Part shown: positions 6,396 through 13,663 of the stretch, piece by piece
Layout of the letters: each line of letters begins with the position of its first letter
How positions within the stretch are numbered: the stretch's first letter is position 1
From: an uncultured Collinsella sp.
GTDB taxonomy: Bacteria > Actinomycetota > Coriobacteriia > Coriobacteriales > Coriobacteriaceae
Direction: 5' to 3'
DNA: 20,135 nt
Assembly: GCA_900554495.1 (NCBI GenBank)
Contig: USHR01000010.1
Location: 1 to 20,135 of the forward strand
Position numbers and translations under genes: made by a program
The notes under the pieces: model-generated
What the model was told of the DNA's origin: nothing
The model's input: the letters and a program-made list of their open reading frames with translations, nothing else
The model's database searches: none

Positions 6396-6425
6396 CAACT
6401 TGTTCGCCCTGGGCGGCGCTCGCTG
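6396..6425 (+). repeat. 30-base dispersed repeat, copy 2
   Basis: This copy matches 368-397 at 29 of 30 positions. It lies between the two 55-base direct repeats, only 3 bases after copy A, so it belongs to the same composite block. Confidence 0.7.
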
Positions 6426-6465
6426 TCCGTCCTCTACCTGCGGCGTTGCCTTGCTCCGGATGCGG

Positions 6466-6520
6466 TATGCTCAACCTGCGGCACCTTAGAGGTGGTCATT
6501 GGGGACGTTCTTAAATGACT
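6466..6520 (+). repeat. 55-base direct repeat, copy B
   Basis: This is the second copy of the repeat at 6338-6392. Here the terminal inverted pair is longer: GTCATT (6495-6500) and AATGAC (6514-6519) enclose GGGGACGTTCTTA, giving a small hairpin. Confidence 0.8.
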
Positions 6521-6837
6521 GGGTTGGACACATTGCTTTGAGGTGTTATTCAATCGGTTTTGATGGCCTTTAGGCTGTTTGCCTGCTTAAAGTAATTAAC
6601 GGCGTGCATCTGCAATTGAAAATATTGCTCGAAAAATCGTCCAAGAAGTCGCGGGGCGTTTTTTGACGCGTTGTGTGTCAAGCGATGTGGCAAGTTCTTG
6701 GTTAGATATTGGTCAGTTTTGGGGCAACCTTGCCAAAAGCTTGACGGATGCAGGTTTAGACGTCGGCGAATGAACACTTCGATTGCGATTCAAGCAAAAT
6801 TCTGGGCTGATTCTCGATAATCGCTTCCAATCGTCCC
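6521..6837. other. AT-rich non-coding stretch upstream of prmC
   Basis: This 317-base segment is clearly richer in A and T than the flanking genes. It contains a bulged hairpin TTTTGGGGCAA-CC-TTGCCAAAA (6717-6738) and several T- and A-runs. A reverse-strand frame (6550-6777) begins with GTG and has no ribosome binding site, so I do not call it. I recognise no RNA family or operator here. Confidence 0.5.
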
Positions 6838-6864
6838 TTGCCGCGTGCCGCCCTCGCGTACAAT
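6838..6864 (+). promoter_or_regulatory. Promoter candidate for prmC
   Basis: TTGCCG (6838-6843) and TACAAT (6859-6864) are separated by 15 bases, or 16 if the -35 is read one base earlier as CTTGCC. The -10 is a good match. It lies 48 bases ahead of the prmC start. The short spacing lowers confidence. Confidence 0.4.
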
Positions 6865-6912
6865 CTGCTCCGACATTCGCGCGCCGCCCGGCGCTTAAGA
6901 GGGGAGGACCCC

Positions 6913-8163
6913 ATGGCAAACGAGATCTGGACCATCAAGCGTTGTCTCGAGTGGACCAAGGAGTACCTGGCCGAGCGCGGCGAGGAGCATCCCCGTCTTT
7001 CTGCCGAGTGGCTGCTGTGCGCGGCAACGGGCCTGGCGCGTATCGACTTGTATATGCGCATGGACGAGACGCTCGGCGCAGCGCAGCTCGAGACCATGCA
7101 CGCGGCCGTCGTCCGTCGCGCGAAGGGCGAGCCGCTGCAGTACATCACCGGTAGCACGCAGTTTCGCATGATCGACGTCGCGTGCGCCCCTGGCGTGCTC
7201 ATCCCGCGCCCCGAGACCGAGATGCTCGTCGAAGAAGTCCTGAACTACCTGGATGCCGAGGTGCTGAGCCCCGAGGCCGCCGCCCGCCAGCGCGTGGAGC
7301 TGCCTTGGAACGATGAGGTCGAACAGGCTCGCAAAGCCGAGGCGGCGCTGGCCGACGAACGGGCGACTGCCGAGCGCCGTGCTGCCAACCTGACGGCCGC
7401 CGATGAGGCTGCGCTGGGTAGCGACGTGCTCGGTAGCCGCGCCTATGCCGAGGAGCTTGCCGATCGCGAGGCCGAGGAAGCCGCCGTGCGGGCGGCAGAA
7501 GCAGAGGCCGTGGAAACCCCCGAGCCCGAGCTCGACGAATACGGCATCGCCATCGACGGTGCCGACCAGGAGACGGCTTCAGCTCAGGATGCTGCTGCGC
7601 CTGCTCCAGCCGAGCCCCGCATCGCCCGCGTTCTCGAGGTCGGCTGCGGCACGGGCTGCATCTCGCTCTCGCTTGCCTGGGAGCGTCGCGGCCACGTCAC
7701 CTGCACTGCTACCGATATCGAGCCGCGCGCCATCGACCTTGCTACCAAAAACCGCGATGCGCTTGGCCTCACGTCCGACGAGGTCTCCTTCAGTCTCACG
7801 AACCTGGTGAGCTCCATTCCCCGCGAAGAGTGGGGCACCTTTGACGTACTCGTCTCCAACCCGCCCTACATCCCCAGCGATGTCATGCGCTCGCTGCCGC
7901 ACGAGGTCAAGGACTTTGAGCCCGATCTGGCGCTCGAGGGCGGTGCCGACGGCCTCGATATCTTCCGCCGTCTGCTCAACGCGGCACCCTACATGCTGCG
8001 CGCCGGTGGCCTCTTTGCCTGCGAGCTCTACGAGGGCGCGCTCGACGCTGCGGCCGAGCTCTGCCGTCAAGCGGGTCTGTCGGACGTGCGCATCGTCCAC
8101 GACCTCACCGATCGCCCCCGCATCGTCCGAGCCATCGTCACCGAGCCCAAGCAGCGTATTTAA
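6913..8163 (+). CDS. prmC: Release factor glutamine methyltransferase with a large insertion
   Basis: A 416-residue S-adenosylmethionine-dependent methyltransferase that modifies the GGQ glutamine of RF1/RF2. The N-terminal helical domain ends with IPRPETEMLVEEVL (RPETE 99-103); the SAM-binding glycine loop is VLEVGCGTGCISLSLA (240 onward); catalytic NPPY is at 316-319 followed by IPSDV. PrmC proteins are usually 270-300 residues with about 20 residues between RPETE and the glycine loop. Here about 136 residues separate them, so roughly 115 (about 116-235) are extra. The insert is rich in Ala, Glu, Arg and Asp, with an acidic Pro-containing end, and looks helical then disordered. ATG 6913 follows GGGGAGG. 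Earlier in-frame codons would overlap the promoter and are rejected. Confidence 0.93.
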   Translation: MANEIWTIKRCLEWTKEYLAERGEEHPRLSAEWLLCAATGLARIDLYMRMDETLGAAQLETMHAAVVRRAKGEPLQYITGSTQFRMIDVACAPGVLIPRPETEMLVEEVLNYLDAEVLSPEAAARQRVELPWNDEVEQARKAEAALADERATAERRAANLTAADEAALGSDVLGSRAYAEELADREAEEAAVRAAEAEAVETPEPELDEYGIAIDGADQETASAQDAAAPAPAEPRIARVLEVGCGTGCISLSLAWERRGHVTCTATDIEPRAIDLATKNRDALGLTSDEVSFSLTNLVSSIPREEWGTFDVLVSNPPYIPSDVMRSLPHEVKDFEPDLALEGGADGLDIFRRLLNAAPYMLRAGGLFACELYEGALDAAAELCRQAGLSDVRIVHDLTDRPRIVRAIVTEPKQRI

Positions 8164-8180
8164 GCTGAACTAATAGACAT

Positions 8181-8226
8181 TTGCTCAAGTTTGCTCTTGC
8201 AATATACCGTAAAACTTCTACTATAG
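8181..8226 (+). promoter_or_regulatory. Promoter and possible operator of the toxin-antitoxin pair
   Basis: The AT-rich gap after prmC contains TTGCAA (8198-8203) and CTATAG (8221-8226) with a 17-base spacer, close to the toxin start at 8239. An alternative is TTGCTC (8181-8186) with TATACC (8203-8208), spacer 16. TTGCTC occurs twice, 10 bases apart (8181, 8191), and TTGC-TCTT-GCAA (8191-8202) is a small palindrome that the HTH antitoxin could bind; the operator role is inferred. Confidence 0.4.
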
Positions 8227-8238
8227 AAGGAGAAAGGT

Positions 8239-8634
8239 ATGTCAAATCAGCTGCATCGGTACCGTATCGTGCTTGATTACATTGAACCTTGGCTTGATGA
8301 GCAGGATGAAGCTACGCTGAAGCAGATTTATGCAGACCTTTTGGTGCTCGAGAAGGAAGGTCCCAGCCTTGGTCGTCCACTGGTTGACCGCGTAAAGGGC
8401 TCGAAGCTTCATCATTTAAAGGAGCTGAGAGTGACTTCATGTGGTGGGCAGGTGATCCGCATCCTCTTCGCCTTTGACCCCAAGCGCCAGGCGGTATTGC
8501 TATTGGCGGGTGATAAGTCGCGAGCGGGATCGTCAAGGGCAAAATGGAACGGCTGGTATGCGATCAACATTCCAAAGGCCGAGCAAATATACCGTCGCCA
8601 CGTAAGGAGGCTCGATCGAGATGGAACTGCATGA
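8239..8634 (+). CDS. RelE/HigB-like toxin (phage Gp49-like family)
   Basis: A 131-residue protein resembling the PF05973 (Gp49/HigB) branch of the RelE superfamily, ribosome-dependent mRNA interferases that stop translation. Recognisable parts are a helical N-terminus, LGRPLVDRVKGSKLHHLKELRVTS, then RILFAFDPKRQAVLLLAGDKS and a C-terminal IPKAEQIYRRHVRRL. The LKELR and ILFAFDP...LLLAGDKS pattern is the clearest family signal. It starts at ATG 8239 after AGAAGGAGAAAGG and overlaps the antitoxin gene by 14 bases, the usual HigBA order with toxin first. Cell function is inferred from family and arrangement. The C-terminus differs from the usual family ending by a short basic tail. Confidence 0.82.
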   Translation: MSNQLHRYRIVLDYIEPWLDEQDEATLKQIYADLLVLEKEGPSLGRPLVDRVKGSKLHHLKELRVTSCGGQVIRILFAFDPKRQAVLLLAGDKSRAGSSRAKWNGWYAINIPKAEQIYRRHVRRLDRDGTA

Positions 8635-8923
8635 GTATATGGAATCTCGCGGGATAACACGCGACTCCATTACCGCCGAGCAGGAGAGGACTCGCGATCG
8701 TATCGAAGCCTATAAGCTTGCTCAGATTCGCAGGCTAAAAGATCTAACACAGGCGTCGGTCGCCCAATCGATGGGCGTTTCTCAAAAACGCGTATCCGAG
8801 CTCGAGCGTGGGGAATTGGGTTCGATGAGGCTTGACACGCTGAGCAGGTACGCAGAGAGCCTCGGCGGAAAACTGGTTGCAAGCATCGAGTTTCCCGATC
8901 GTACCGTTACGCTTGCGCGCTAA
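8621..8923 (+). CDS. XRE/HTH-type antitoxin (HigA-like)
   Basis: A 100-residue DNA-binding protein with an HTH_3 domain at about residues 32-85: IRRLKDLTQASVAQSMGVSQKRVSELERGELGSMRLDTLSRYAESLGG, where TQASVAQSMGVSQKRVSELE is the helix-turn-helix. The end, LVASIEFPDRTV, is typical of antitoxins paired with Gp49-like toxins. It should neutralise the toxin and repress the shared promoter. ATG 8621 follows AAGGAGG (8604-8610) inside the toxin gene; an in-frame ATG at 8636 is a less likely start. The 14-base overlap suggests coupled translation. Confidence 0.85.
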   Translation: MELHEYMESRGITRDSITAEQERTRDRIEAYKLAQIRRLKDLTQASVAQSMGVSQKRVSELERGELGSMRLDTLSRYAESLGGKLVASIEFPDRTVTLAR

Positions 8924-9071
8924 AAATCTTCAATTAACCCCCTCACTTTCACCGACTACTAGAGCCGCTCACCAAACCAACATGCGCTCTGGGCAAATAG
9001 GTTGAACGTTTCGTGCGAGAATGCCCCACAGTAAACAAACTTGCACCAGAGCGTAAGGGGCTGGCATACAC

Positions 9072-9815
9072 ATGCAAACGGTCTATCGGGTATACGAGGG
9101 AGCGCGCGAGCCGCATCGGCTTGCAGTCGAGCGCACGGCCGAGCTACTCGGTCGCGGCGGCCTGGCGCTTATTCCAACCGAGACGGTCTACGGTGTTGCC
9201 GTGGCGGTCAACGCTTTCTCGGATGCCGTTCCACAAGATACAAGTGAGCCTCTGCCGTGGCCGCGCGATCCGCAGGCCACCGTCAACGGCGCTGCGGTCC
9301 CTGCACTCGGTACCGGCTATCGTCGCATCTTTACCCTCAAGCAGCGCGAGCTCACCCAAACGGTTGCCTGGCTGGTCGATGATGCCGAGGCACTCGACCG
9401 CTATGGCGTGGATATCCCTAACGAGGCCCGCGTGCTCGCCCGACGATGCTGGCCGGGCGCCCTGACTATCGTGGTCAAGGCGGCCCCCTGCGTGCCGACC
9501 TTTATGCGCGCCGCTGACAACACGGTGGCACTTCGCGCTTCGGCCTCGCCCGTGGTGCAAGCGCTCATCCGCGCCTGCGGCAGCCCTCTTGCCTGCACCA
9601 GCGCCAACACGCATGGCGCGCCCGCGCCGGCAAGTTTTGTCACGGTGGAGGAGCGCATCCTGGAGGGGGTCGATGTGGCCGTCGACGCCGGTGAGACCCC
9701 GTGTCGCGACGCCTCAACCATCGTGTCGTTTCAGCACGGCGAGCTCCAGATCCTGCGCCAAGGCGCGCTTCCCGCATCAGAGATCGAACGGGTCCTGTCC
9801 GACCCGATGCAATAG
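9072..9815 (+). CDS. Threonylcarbamoyl-AMP synthase (Sua5/TsaC/YrdC)
   Basis: A 247-residue YrdC-domain enzyme that makes threonylcarbamoyl-AMP from threonine, bicarbonate and ATP for the t6A37 tRNA modification. Family motifs are ALIPTETVYGVAV (TETVYG 36-41), RRIFTLKQR (84-92), the WPG turn (127-129) in RRCWPGALTIVV, VALRASASP and CTSANTHGAPAP (TSAN 176-179). In most homologues TETVYG and the RIF-x-x-K segment are about 15 residues apart; here they are about 44 apart, so about 30 residues (roughly 51-82) are extra, and the usual KPL-type ending of that motif is missing. No C-terminal Sua5 domain is present, so it is the short TsaC-like form. ATG 9072 has AAGGGG 11 bases upstream. The gene is 13 bases ahead of glpK. 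Confidence 0.85.
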   Translation: MQTVYRVYEGAREPHRLAVERTAELLGRGGLALIPTETVYGVAVAVNAFSDAVPQDTSEPLPWPRDPQATVNGAAVPALGTGYRRIFTLKQRELTQTVAWLVDDAEALDRYGVDIPNEARVLARRCWPGALTIVVKAAPCVPTFMRAADNTVALRASASPVVQALIRACGSPLACTSANTHGAPAPASFVTVEERILEGVDVAVDAGETPCRDASTIVSFQHGELQILRQGALPASEIERVLSDPMQ

Positions 9816-9828
9816 AAAGGTGTAAGCG

Positions 9829-11370
9829 ATGTCGTTGAATCTGGGCAGCCTGGGCATGGAAGATGCCTCGTTTAACTTTGGCGGTTCCTACATCATGGCA
9901 CTCGACTGCGGCACTACCTCGGTACTCGCGACCATCGTCGACGAGTACGGCTGCATCGTCGCCCAGGCGCGTCGTAGCGTCAAAACCAGCTTCCCGCGCC
10001 CCGGCTGGGTGGAGCAGGATCCCACGGAGGTGCTTGCGAGCCAGATCGGCGTGATGATGGAGGTTCAGTTTAAGAGCGGCATCCATTCTGACCGCATCGC
10101 CGCCATCGGTATCTCCAACCAGCGCGAGACCACGGTAGTGTGGGACCGCATAAGCGGCCAGCCCATCTATAACGCCATCGTGTGGCAATGCCGTCGCACT
10201 GCGCCTCTGATCGACGAGCTGGTTGAGCAGGGCGCAGAAGAGCTGGTGCGCTCCCGCACGGGGCTTACGCTCGATCCGTATTTCTCGGCTTCCAAGGTGC
10301 AGTGGATCCTCGACAACGTCGATGGTGCGCGTGAGAGCGCGGCGGCGGGCGACCTCATGTTCGGCACCATCGACACCTGGCTCATCTACAACCTCACCGG
10401 CGGTCAGGTCTTTGCCACCGACTACACCAATGCCAGCCGCACCGCGCTCTTCAATATCCATACGCTTGATTGGGACGACGATCTGCTGGCGCTTTTCGAC
10501 GTCCCGCGTTCCATGATGCCCGAGGTTCGTTGGAGCTCGGGCGACTACGGCCGCGTCGCGAGCGACATCATGACCAACATGCCACCCATCATGGGCGTGG
10601 CGGGCGACCAGCAGGCGTCGCTATTCGGCCACTGCTGCTTCCATCCCGGCCAGACCAAAAACACCTATGGCACGGGTTGCTTTATGCTCATGAACACCGG
10701 CGACGAGATCGTCGAATCCAAGAACGGTCTGGTCTCCACGATCGGTATCGCCGCGGACGGCAAGATCAGCTATGCGCTCGAGGGTTCTATCTTTGCCGCC
10801 GGCTCAACCATGAACTGGCTGCGCAACAACATGGGCATCATCTCGAGCGTGAGTGAGTCAGCGCAACTCGCCACTTCGATTAACGACAACGAGGGCTGCT
10901 ACTTCGTCCCCGCCTTCGCAGGCCTGGGCGCTCCCTGGTGGGACCCGCATGCTCGCGGTATCGTGTGCGGTCTGACCGGCGCCTCGAGTCGCGCGACCAT
11001 TGTGCGTGCGGCCTGCGAGTCCATGGCCTACCAGAGTTATGACGTGCTACGCGCCATGGAGCAGGACGTGGGACTTTCGATTGAGCGCCTGTCCGTCGAT
11101 GGCGGTGCCTCGCGCAACGAGTTCATCATGCAATTCCAGGCCGATCTGCTGGATATCCCCGTGCTGCAGTGCGAGACGGTGGAGACCACGGCGATCGGCG
11201 CCGCGTACTTGGCGGGCCTTGCCGTCGGCTATTGGGAGGATCTGGAGGAGCTGGAGCAAAACGCTCAGATCGTCAAAGTCTTCCATCCTCACATGTCCGC
11301 CGAGCGCCGTGAGAGCAACCTCGCTGGTTGGCGTGATGCCGTCAAGCGTTCGCTCAACACCGCTCAGTAG
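9829..11370 (+). CDS. glpK: Glycerol kinase
   Basis: A 513-residue FGGY-family kinase that phosphorylates glycerol to glycerol 3-phosphate in the cytoplasm. Matching segments are YIMALDCGTTSVLATIVDEYG (ATP phosphate loop; Cys where Gln is usual), FPRPGWVEQDPTEV, SNQRETTVVWDR, NAIVWQCRRT, GVAGDQQASLFG with catalytic-base Asp260, CFHPGQTKNTYGTGCFMLMNTG, and the adenosine-side VDGGASRNEFIMQFQADLL. The length is close to the usual 495-510, plus an extra 15-residue leader. ATG 9829 follows GAAAGG. It is close behind sua5 and may share its transcript. No glpF or glpD is in the window, and glpK is not normally part of this syntenic block. No regulatory site was seen. Confidence 0.95.
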   Translation: MSLNLGSLGMEDASFNFGGSYIMALDCGTTSVLATIVDEYGCIVAQARRSVKTSFPRPGWVEQDPTEVLASQIGVMMEVQFKSGIHSDRIAAIGISNQRETTVVWDRISGQPIYNAIVWQCRRTAPLIDELVEQGAEELVRSRTGLTLDPYFSASKVQWILDNVDGARESAAAGDLMFGTIDTWLIYNLTGGQVFATDYTNASRTALFNIHTLDWDDDLLALFDVPRSMMPEVRWSSGDYGRVASDIMTNMPPIMGVAGDQQASLFGHCCFHPGQTKNTYGTGCFMLMNTGDEIVESKNGLVSTIGIAADGKISYALEGSIFAAGSTMNWLRNNMGIISSVSESAQLATSINDNEGCYFVPAFAGLGAPWWDPHARGIVCGLTGASSRATIVRAACESMAYQSYDVLRAMEQDVGLSIERLSVDGGASRNEFIMQFQADLLDIPVLQCETVETTAIGAAYLAGLAVGYWEDLEELEQNAQIVKVFHPHMSAERRESNLAGWRDAVKRSLNTAQ

Positions 11371-11492
11371 GGTTGCGACGAGCTGCTCGATACAACAAAC
11401 CGTTAAACTTATGCACGGCGCGAGGCAACAACGTCGCCATGCGTCTTGTCAGCAAGGCCATCTTCCGGCCGCAATGAAAGGGGCATCAACCC

Positions 11493-12140
11493 ATGACCGT
11501 CACCTACGATACGTCCCGCGTGACCCTTGTCGATCACCCACTCGTCCAGCACAAGCTGTCGATCTTACGCGACAAGGAGACCGGTACCAACCAGTTCCGC
11601 CAGCTCGTGCGCGAGCTTGCGCTCTTTGACGGCTACGAGGCCATGCGCGACCTGCCCATGGAAGACGTCGAGGTCGAGACCCCCATCACCACCGCAACGT
11701 TTAAGCAGCTCGCCGGCAAAAAGCTCGCCATCGTTCCCATCCTGCGTGCGGGCCTTGGCATGGTCGATGGCATCCTCGACTTGGTACCCTCCGCTCGCGT
11801 GGGCCACATTGGAATGGAGCGCGACGAGGTCACCCACGAGCCGCATGAGTATTACTGCAAGATGCCCAAGGATATCGATCAGCGCATCTGCCTGGTTGTC
11901 GACCCCATGCTCGCCACGGGCGGTTCGGCCGAGATGGCCATCAGCTACCTGCGCGAGCGCGGTGTCAAGGATATCCGCATGCTGTGTATCGTCGCCGCGC
12001 CCGAGGGCCTCAAGTCACTGACCGAAAAGGACCCCGACGTACATATTTATACGTGCGCCATCGACGACCATCTCAACGAGGCCGCCTACATCGTTCCCGG
12101 CCTCGGCGACGCCGGAGACCGCATTTACGGCACGCTGTAA
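11493..12140 (+). CDS. upp: Uracil phosphoribosyltransferase
   Basis: A 215-residue type I phosphoribosyltransferase, close to the usual 208, that salvages uracil with PRPP to form UMP. The PRPP-binding loop is LVVDPMLATGGSAEMAI (Asp137 to Ile149), PILRAGLGMVDGILDLVP is the family hallmark, and the closing GLGDAGDRIYGT binds uracil. ATG 11493 follows GAAAGGGG with 9 bases between. The 122-base gap before it has no clear promoter; a TTAAAC patch near 11403 is too poorly supported to call. Its place just upstream of the ATP synthase operon is the same as in Bacillus. Confidence 0.96.
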   Translation: MTVTYDTSRVTLVDHPLVQHKLSILRDKETGTNQFRQLVRELALFDGYEAMRDLPMEDVEVETPITTATFKQLAGKKLAIVPILRAGLGMVDGILDLVPSARVGHIGMERDEVTHEPHEYYCKMPKDIDQRICLVVDPMLATGGSAEMAISYLRERGVKDIRMLCIVAAPEGLKSLTEKDPDVHIYTCAIDDHLNEAAYIVPGLGDAGDRIYGTL

Positions 12141-12182
12141 TCTCTGGGCCATACCGGCTAACGTCGAAAATACGAAGAAATG

Positions 12183-12217
12183 GTGCGCGCGGGCGAGCAA
12201 AAGTCGTCCACGCGCAC
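12183..12217 (+). terminator. Hairpin after upp, terminator candidate
   Basis: GTGCGCG (12183-12189) pairs with CGCGCAC (12211-12217), and inside it GGGCGA pairs with TCGTCC (one G-T wobble), giving a 14-position stem with one mismatch and the loop GCAAAAG. It is followed by TTCTGTT, a weak T-run. It could separate upp from the atp operon. Confidence 0.5.
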
Positions 12218-12331
12218 TTCTGTTAACGGACGTTTTGCGCTGAGGGGTTCGAAAAAACGTATTACCGTACCTGCGGCATAAAGAAGGCCTTAAGAAAACG
12301 TACAGGTGCGTATTAACCGTTTGTTTTACGG

Positions 12332-12359
12332 TTGTACTTTAGCGATTGGCTCGTACAAT
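12332..12359 (+). promoter_or_regulatory. Promoter of the ATP synthase operon
   Basis: TTGTAC (12332-12337) and TACAAT (12354-12359), 16 bases apart, are good matches to housekeeping sigma elements. Transcription would begin near 12366, about 55 bases ahead of the first gene. A small AACCGT/ACGGTT inverted repeat (12315-12333) touches the -35 and might be a regulator site. Confidence 0.6.
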
Positions 12360-12420
12360 AGTCACCAATGTTTGGCTGGGACTGTGCTGTGAGGCGTTAA
12401 AAAGGAAAGTGAGGACGCCA

Positions 12421-12732
12421 GTGTTTCAGATAGCCGATCTGCTCGCTATCGTTGCAGGTGCCATCGCGGGCGCAATTGCCTTCCTTCCCTTTGTTTTTAC
12501 GCTCAAGCCGGTTCTTGACGATAAACAGAATGCGGACATGCTCAAGGGCATGGTGAGCCTGGCGGTCTCGGCAGTCGCCCTGCTCGTCTTTACCTTGGTT
12601 GTGTTTGCGTTGTTCGGAGAGGCATTTCGCATGTTCCTCCTGGGCGAGGCGATCGGCTTCGTGGCCTTTATGGCCGCCTGCACGGTTCGCGTCGCCAAGG
12701 CTCTGCGAGATCCTCATGAGGTCGAAAGGTAA
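12421..12732 (+). CDS. Small membrane protein at the atpI position
   Basis: A 103-residue protein with three hydrophobic segments (about 4-28, 43-69 and 73-96) and almost no polar loops. Its place, directly ahead of atpB in the ATP synthase operon, matches AtpI/UncI, a poorly conserved accessory membrane protein linked in some bacteria to c-ring assembly or ion supply. Sequence alone does not prove homology. I chose GTG 12421 because GAGGA is 5 bases upstream and the frame then enters the first membrane helix; GTG 12409 has the ribosome site too close, and a TTG at 12346 lies at the promoter -10. The stop codon is 3 bases before the atpB start, indicating coupling. Confidence 0.7.
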   Translation: MFQIADLLAIVAGAIAGAIAFLPFVFTLKPVLDDKQNADMLKGMVSLAVSAVALLVFTLVVFALFGEAFRMFLLGEAIGFVAFMAACTVRVAKALRDPHEVER

Positions 12733-12735
12733 GTC

Positions 12736-13539
12736 GTGGAAATTTTTGAAAAGCTGCCTGATGAGATTAATCATCTGGTCAGCGAGTTCAGCTCCACCCC
12801 TGTCGTGGGCGATCTGAGCTGCGGCATCACGCAGTACTCGTTTTGGCTGATCGTCTCCACGATCGTGCTCCTGATCGTCCTGGCCGTGTTCAAGAAGAAG
12901 CAGACCCTGGTTCCCAAGGGCTTCTTCGTCAACGGTTTCGAGTACATCATCGAGTACGTCGAGAACGATATCGGCAAGGGTGTCGTGGGTGAGAACTGGA
13001 AGAAGCACTTCCCGTTCCTGTGCTCGCTTTTCCTGTTCATCCTGATCAATAACATGATCGGCCTGATCCCGGGAATGAAGCCCGGCACCGGCGCAATCGG
13101 CTCCACCGCCGCGCTCGCCATCTTCGCCTTCGTGTACTTCATCTACTATGGATGCAAGGCTCACGGCGTGATCGGCTACATCAAGAGCCTCGCCCCGCAG
13201 GGCGTGAGCTTCCCGATGAACGTGCTCGTGTGGGTCGTCGAGCTCTTCTCGACCTTCCTGCGCCTCATCACGCTCGCCGTCCGTCTGTTCTGCAACATGT
13301 TCGCAGGACACGTGGTCATGGGATCGTTCGCCATCATGGCGAGCATGTTCATGCAACCGCTGCTTCAGCAGGTTTCCGCGGCCCACGCCGTCGGCGCCCT
13401 GCCTTCGCTGGCCTGGCTTGCCATCCTCATCCTGATCTATGCGATCGAGCTTGTGGTCGGCGCCATCCAGGCTTACGTCTTCACGGTCCTTACCGCCGTG
13501 TATGTCTCCGAGGCAGAGGAGGTCGCGGAGGAGGAGTAA
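12736..13539 (+). CDS. atpB: ATP synthase F0 subunit a
   Basis: A 267-residue multi-spanning membrane subunit that forms the proton half-channels against the c-ring. The key helix reads LRLITLAVRLFCNMFAGHVV, with Arg183 as the essential arginine and Asn187 and His192 conserved; the usual LRLFGN has Cys186 in place of Gly. The segment NNMIGLIPGMKPGTG is the conserved middle loop, and ELVVGAIQAYVFTVLTAVYV is the last helix. The ending SEAEEVAEEE is acidic. It starts at GTG 12736 after GAAAGG, 6 bases away. A 124-base gap with a small hairpin GCCTTA-ATGG-TAAGGC (13552-13567) separates it from atpE, the only large gap in the operon. Confidence 0.95.
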   Translation: MEIFEKLPDEINHLVSEFSSTPVVGDLSCGITQYSFWLIVSTIVLLIVLAVFKKKQTLVPKGFFVNGFEYIIEYVENDIGKGVVGENWKKHFPFLCSLFLFILINNMIGLIPGMKPGTGAIGSTAALAIFAFVYFIYYGCKAHGVIGYIKSLAPQGVSFPMNVLVWVVELFSTFLRLITLAVRLFCNMFAGHVVMGSFAIMASMFMQPLLQQVSAAHAVGALPSLAWLAILILIYAIELVVGAIQAYVFTVLTAVYVSEAEEVAEEE

Positions 13540-13651
13540 TCTTCCGTTCGCGCCTTAATGGTAAGGCAATTCGTTAAACCGCCGGTGCCCGTACCCATGG
13601 AGCCCGGCAGTTATAAAAAGGTTATCCTGCGTGAAATAAGACACGCACGAC

Positions 13652-13659
13652 AAAGGAGG
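13652..13659 (+). promoter_or_regulatory. Strong ribosome binding site of atpE
   Basis: AAAGGAGG is a near-perfect anti-16S match, 4 bases ahead of GTG 13664, and is the strongest in the operon. It fits the need for many c subunits per complex and fixes the start, because an in-frame TAA at 13637 rules out an upstream extension. Confidence 0.75.
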
Positions 13660-13663
13660 AATC

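Noticed and set aside
6550..6777. 75-residue reverse-strand open frame in the AT-rich region
   Set aside because: It begins with GTG, has no ribosome binding site upstream, and no recognised family. It could be a remnant or part of a repeat, so it is left as a non-coding stretch.
11371..11492. Promoter or riboswitch ahead of upp
   Set aside because: A TTAAAC word and a small CGAGC/GCTCG palindrome occur, but no consistent -35 spacing or recognised RNA fold.
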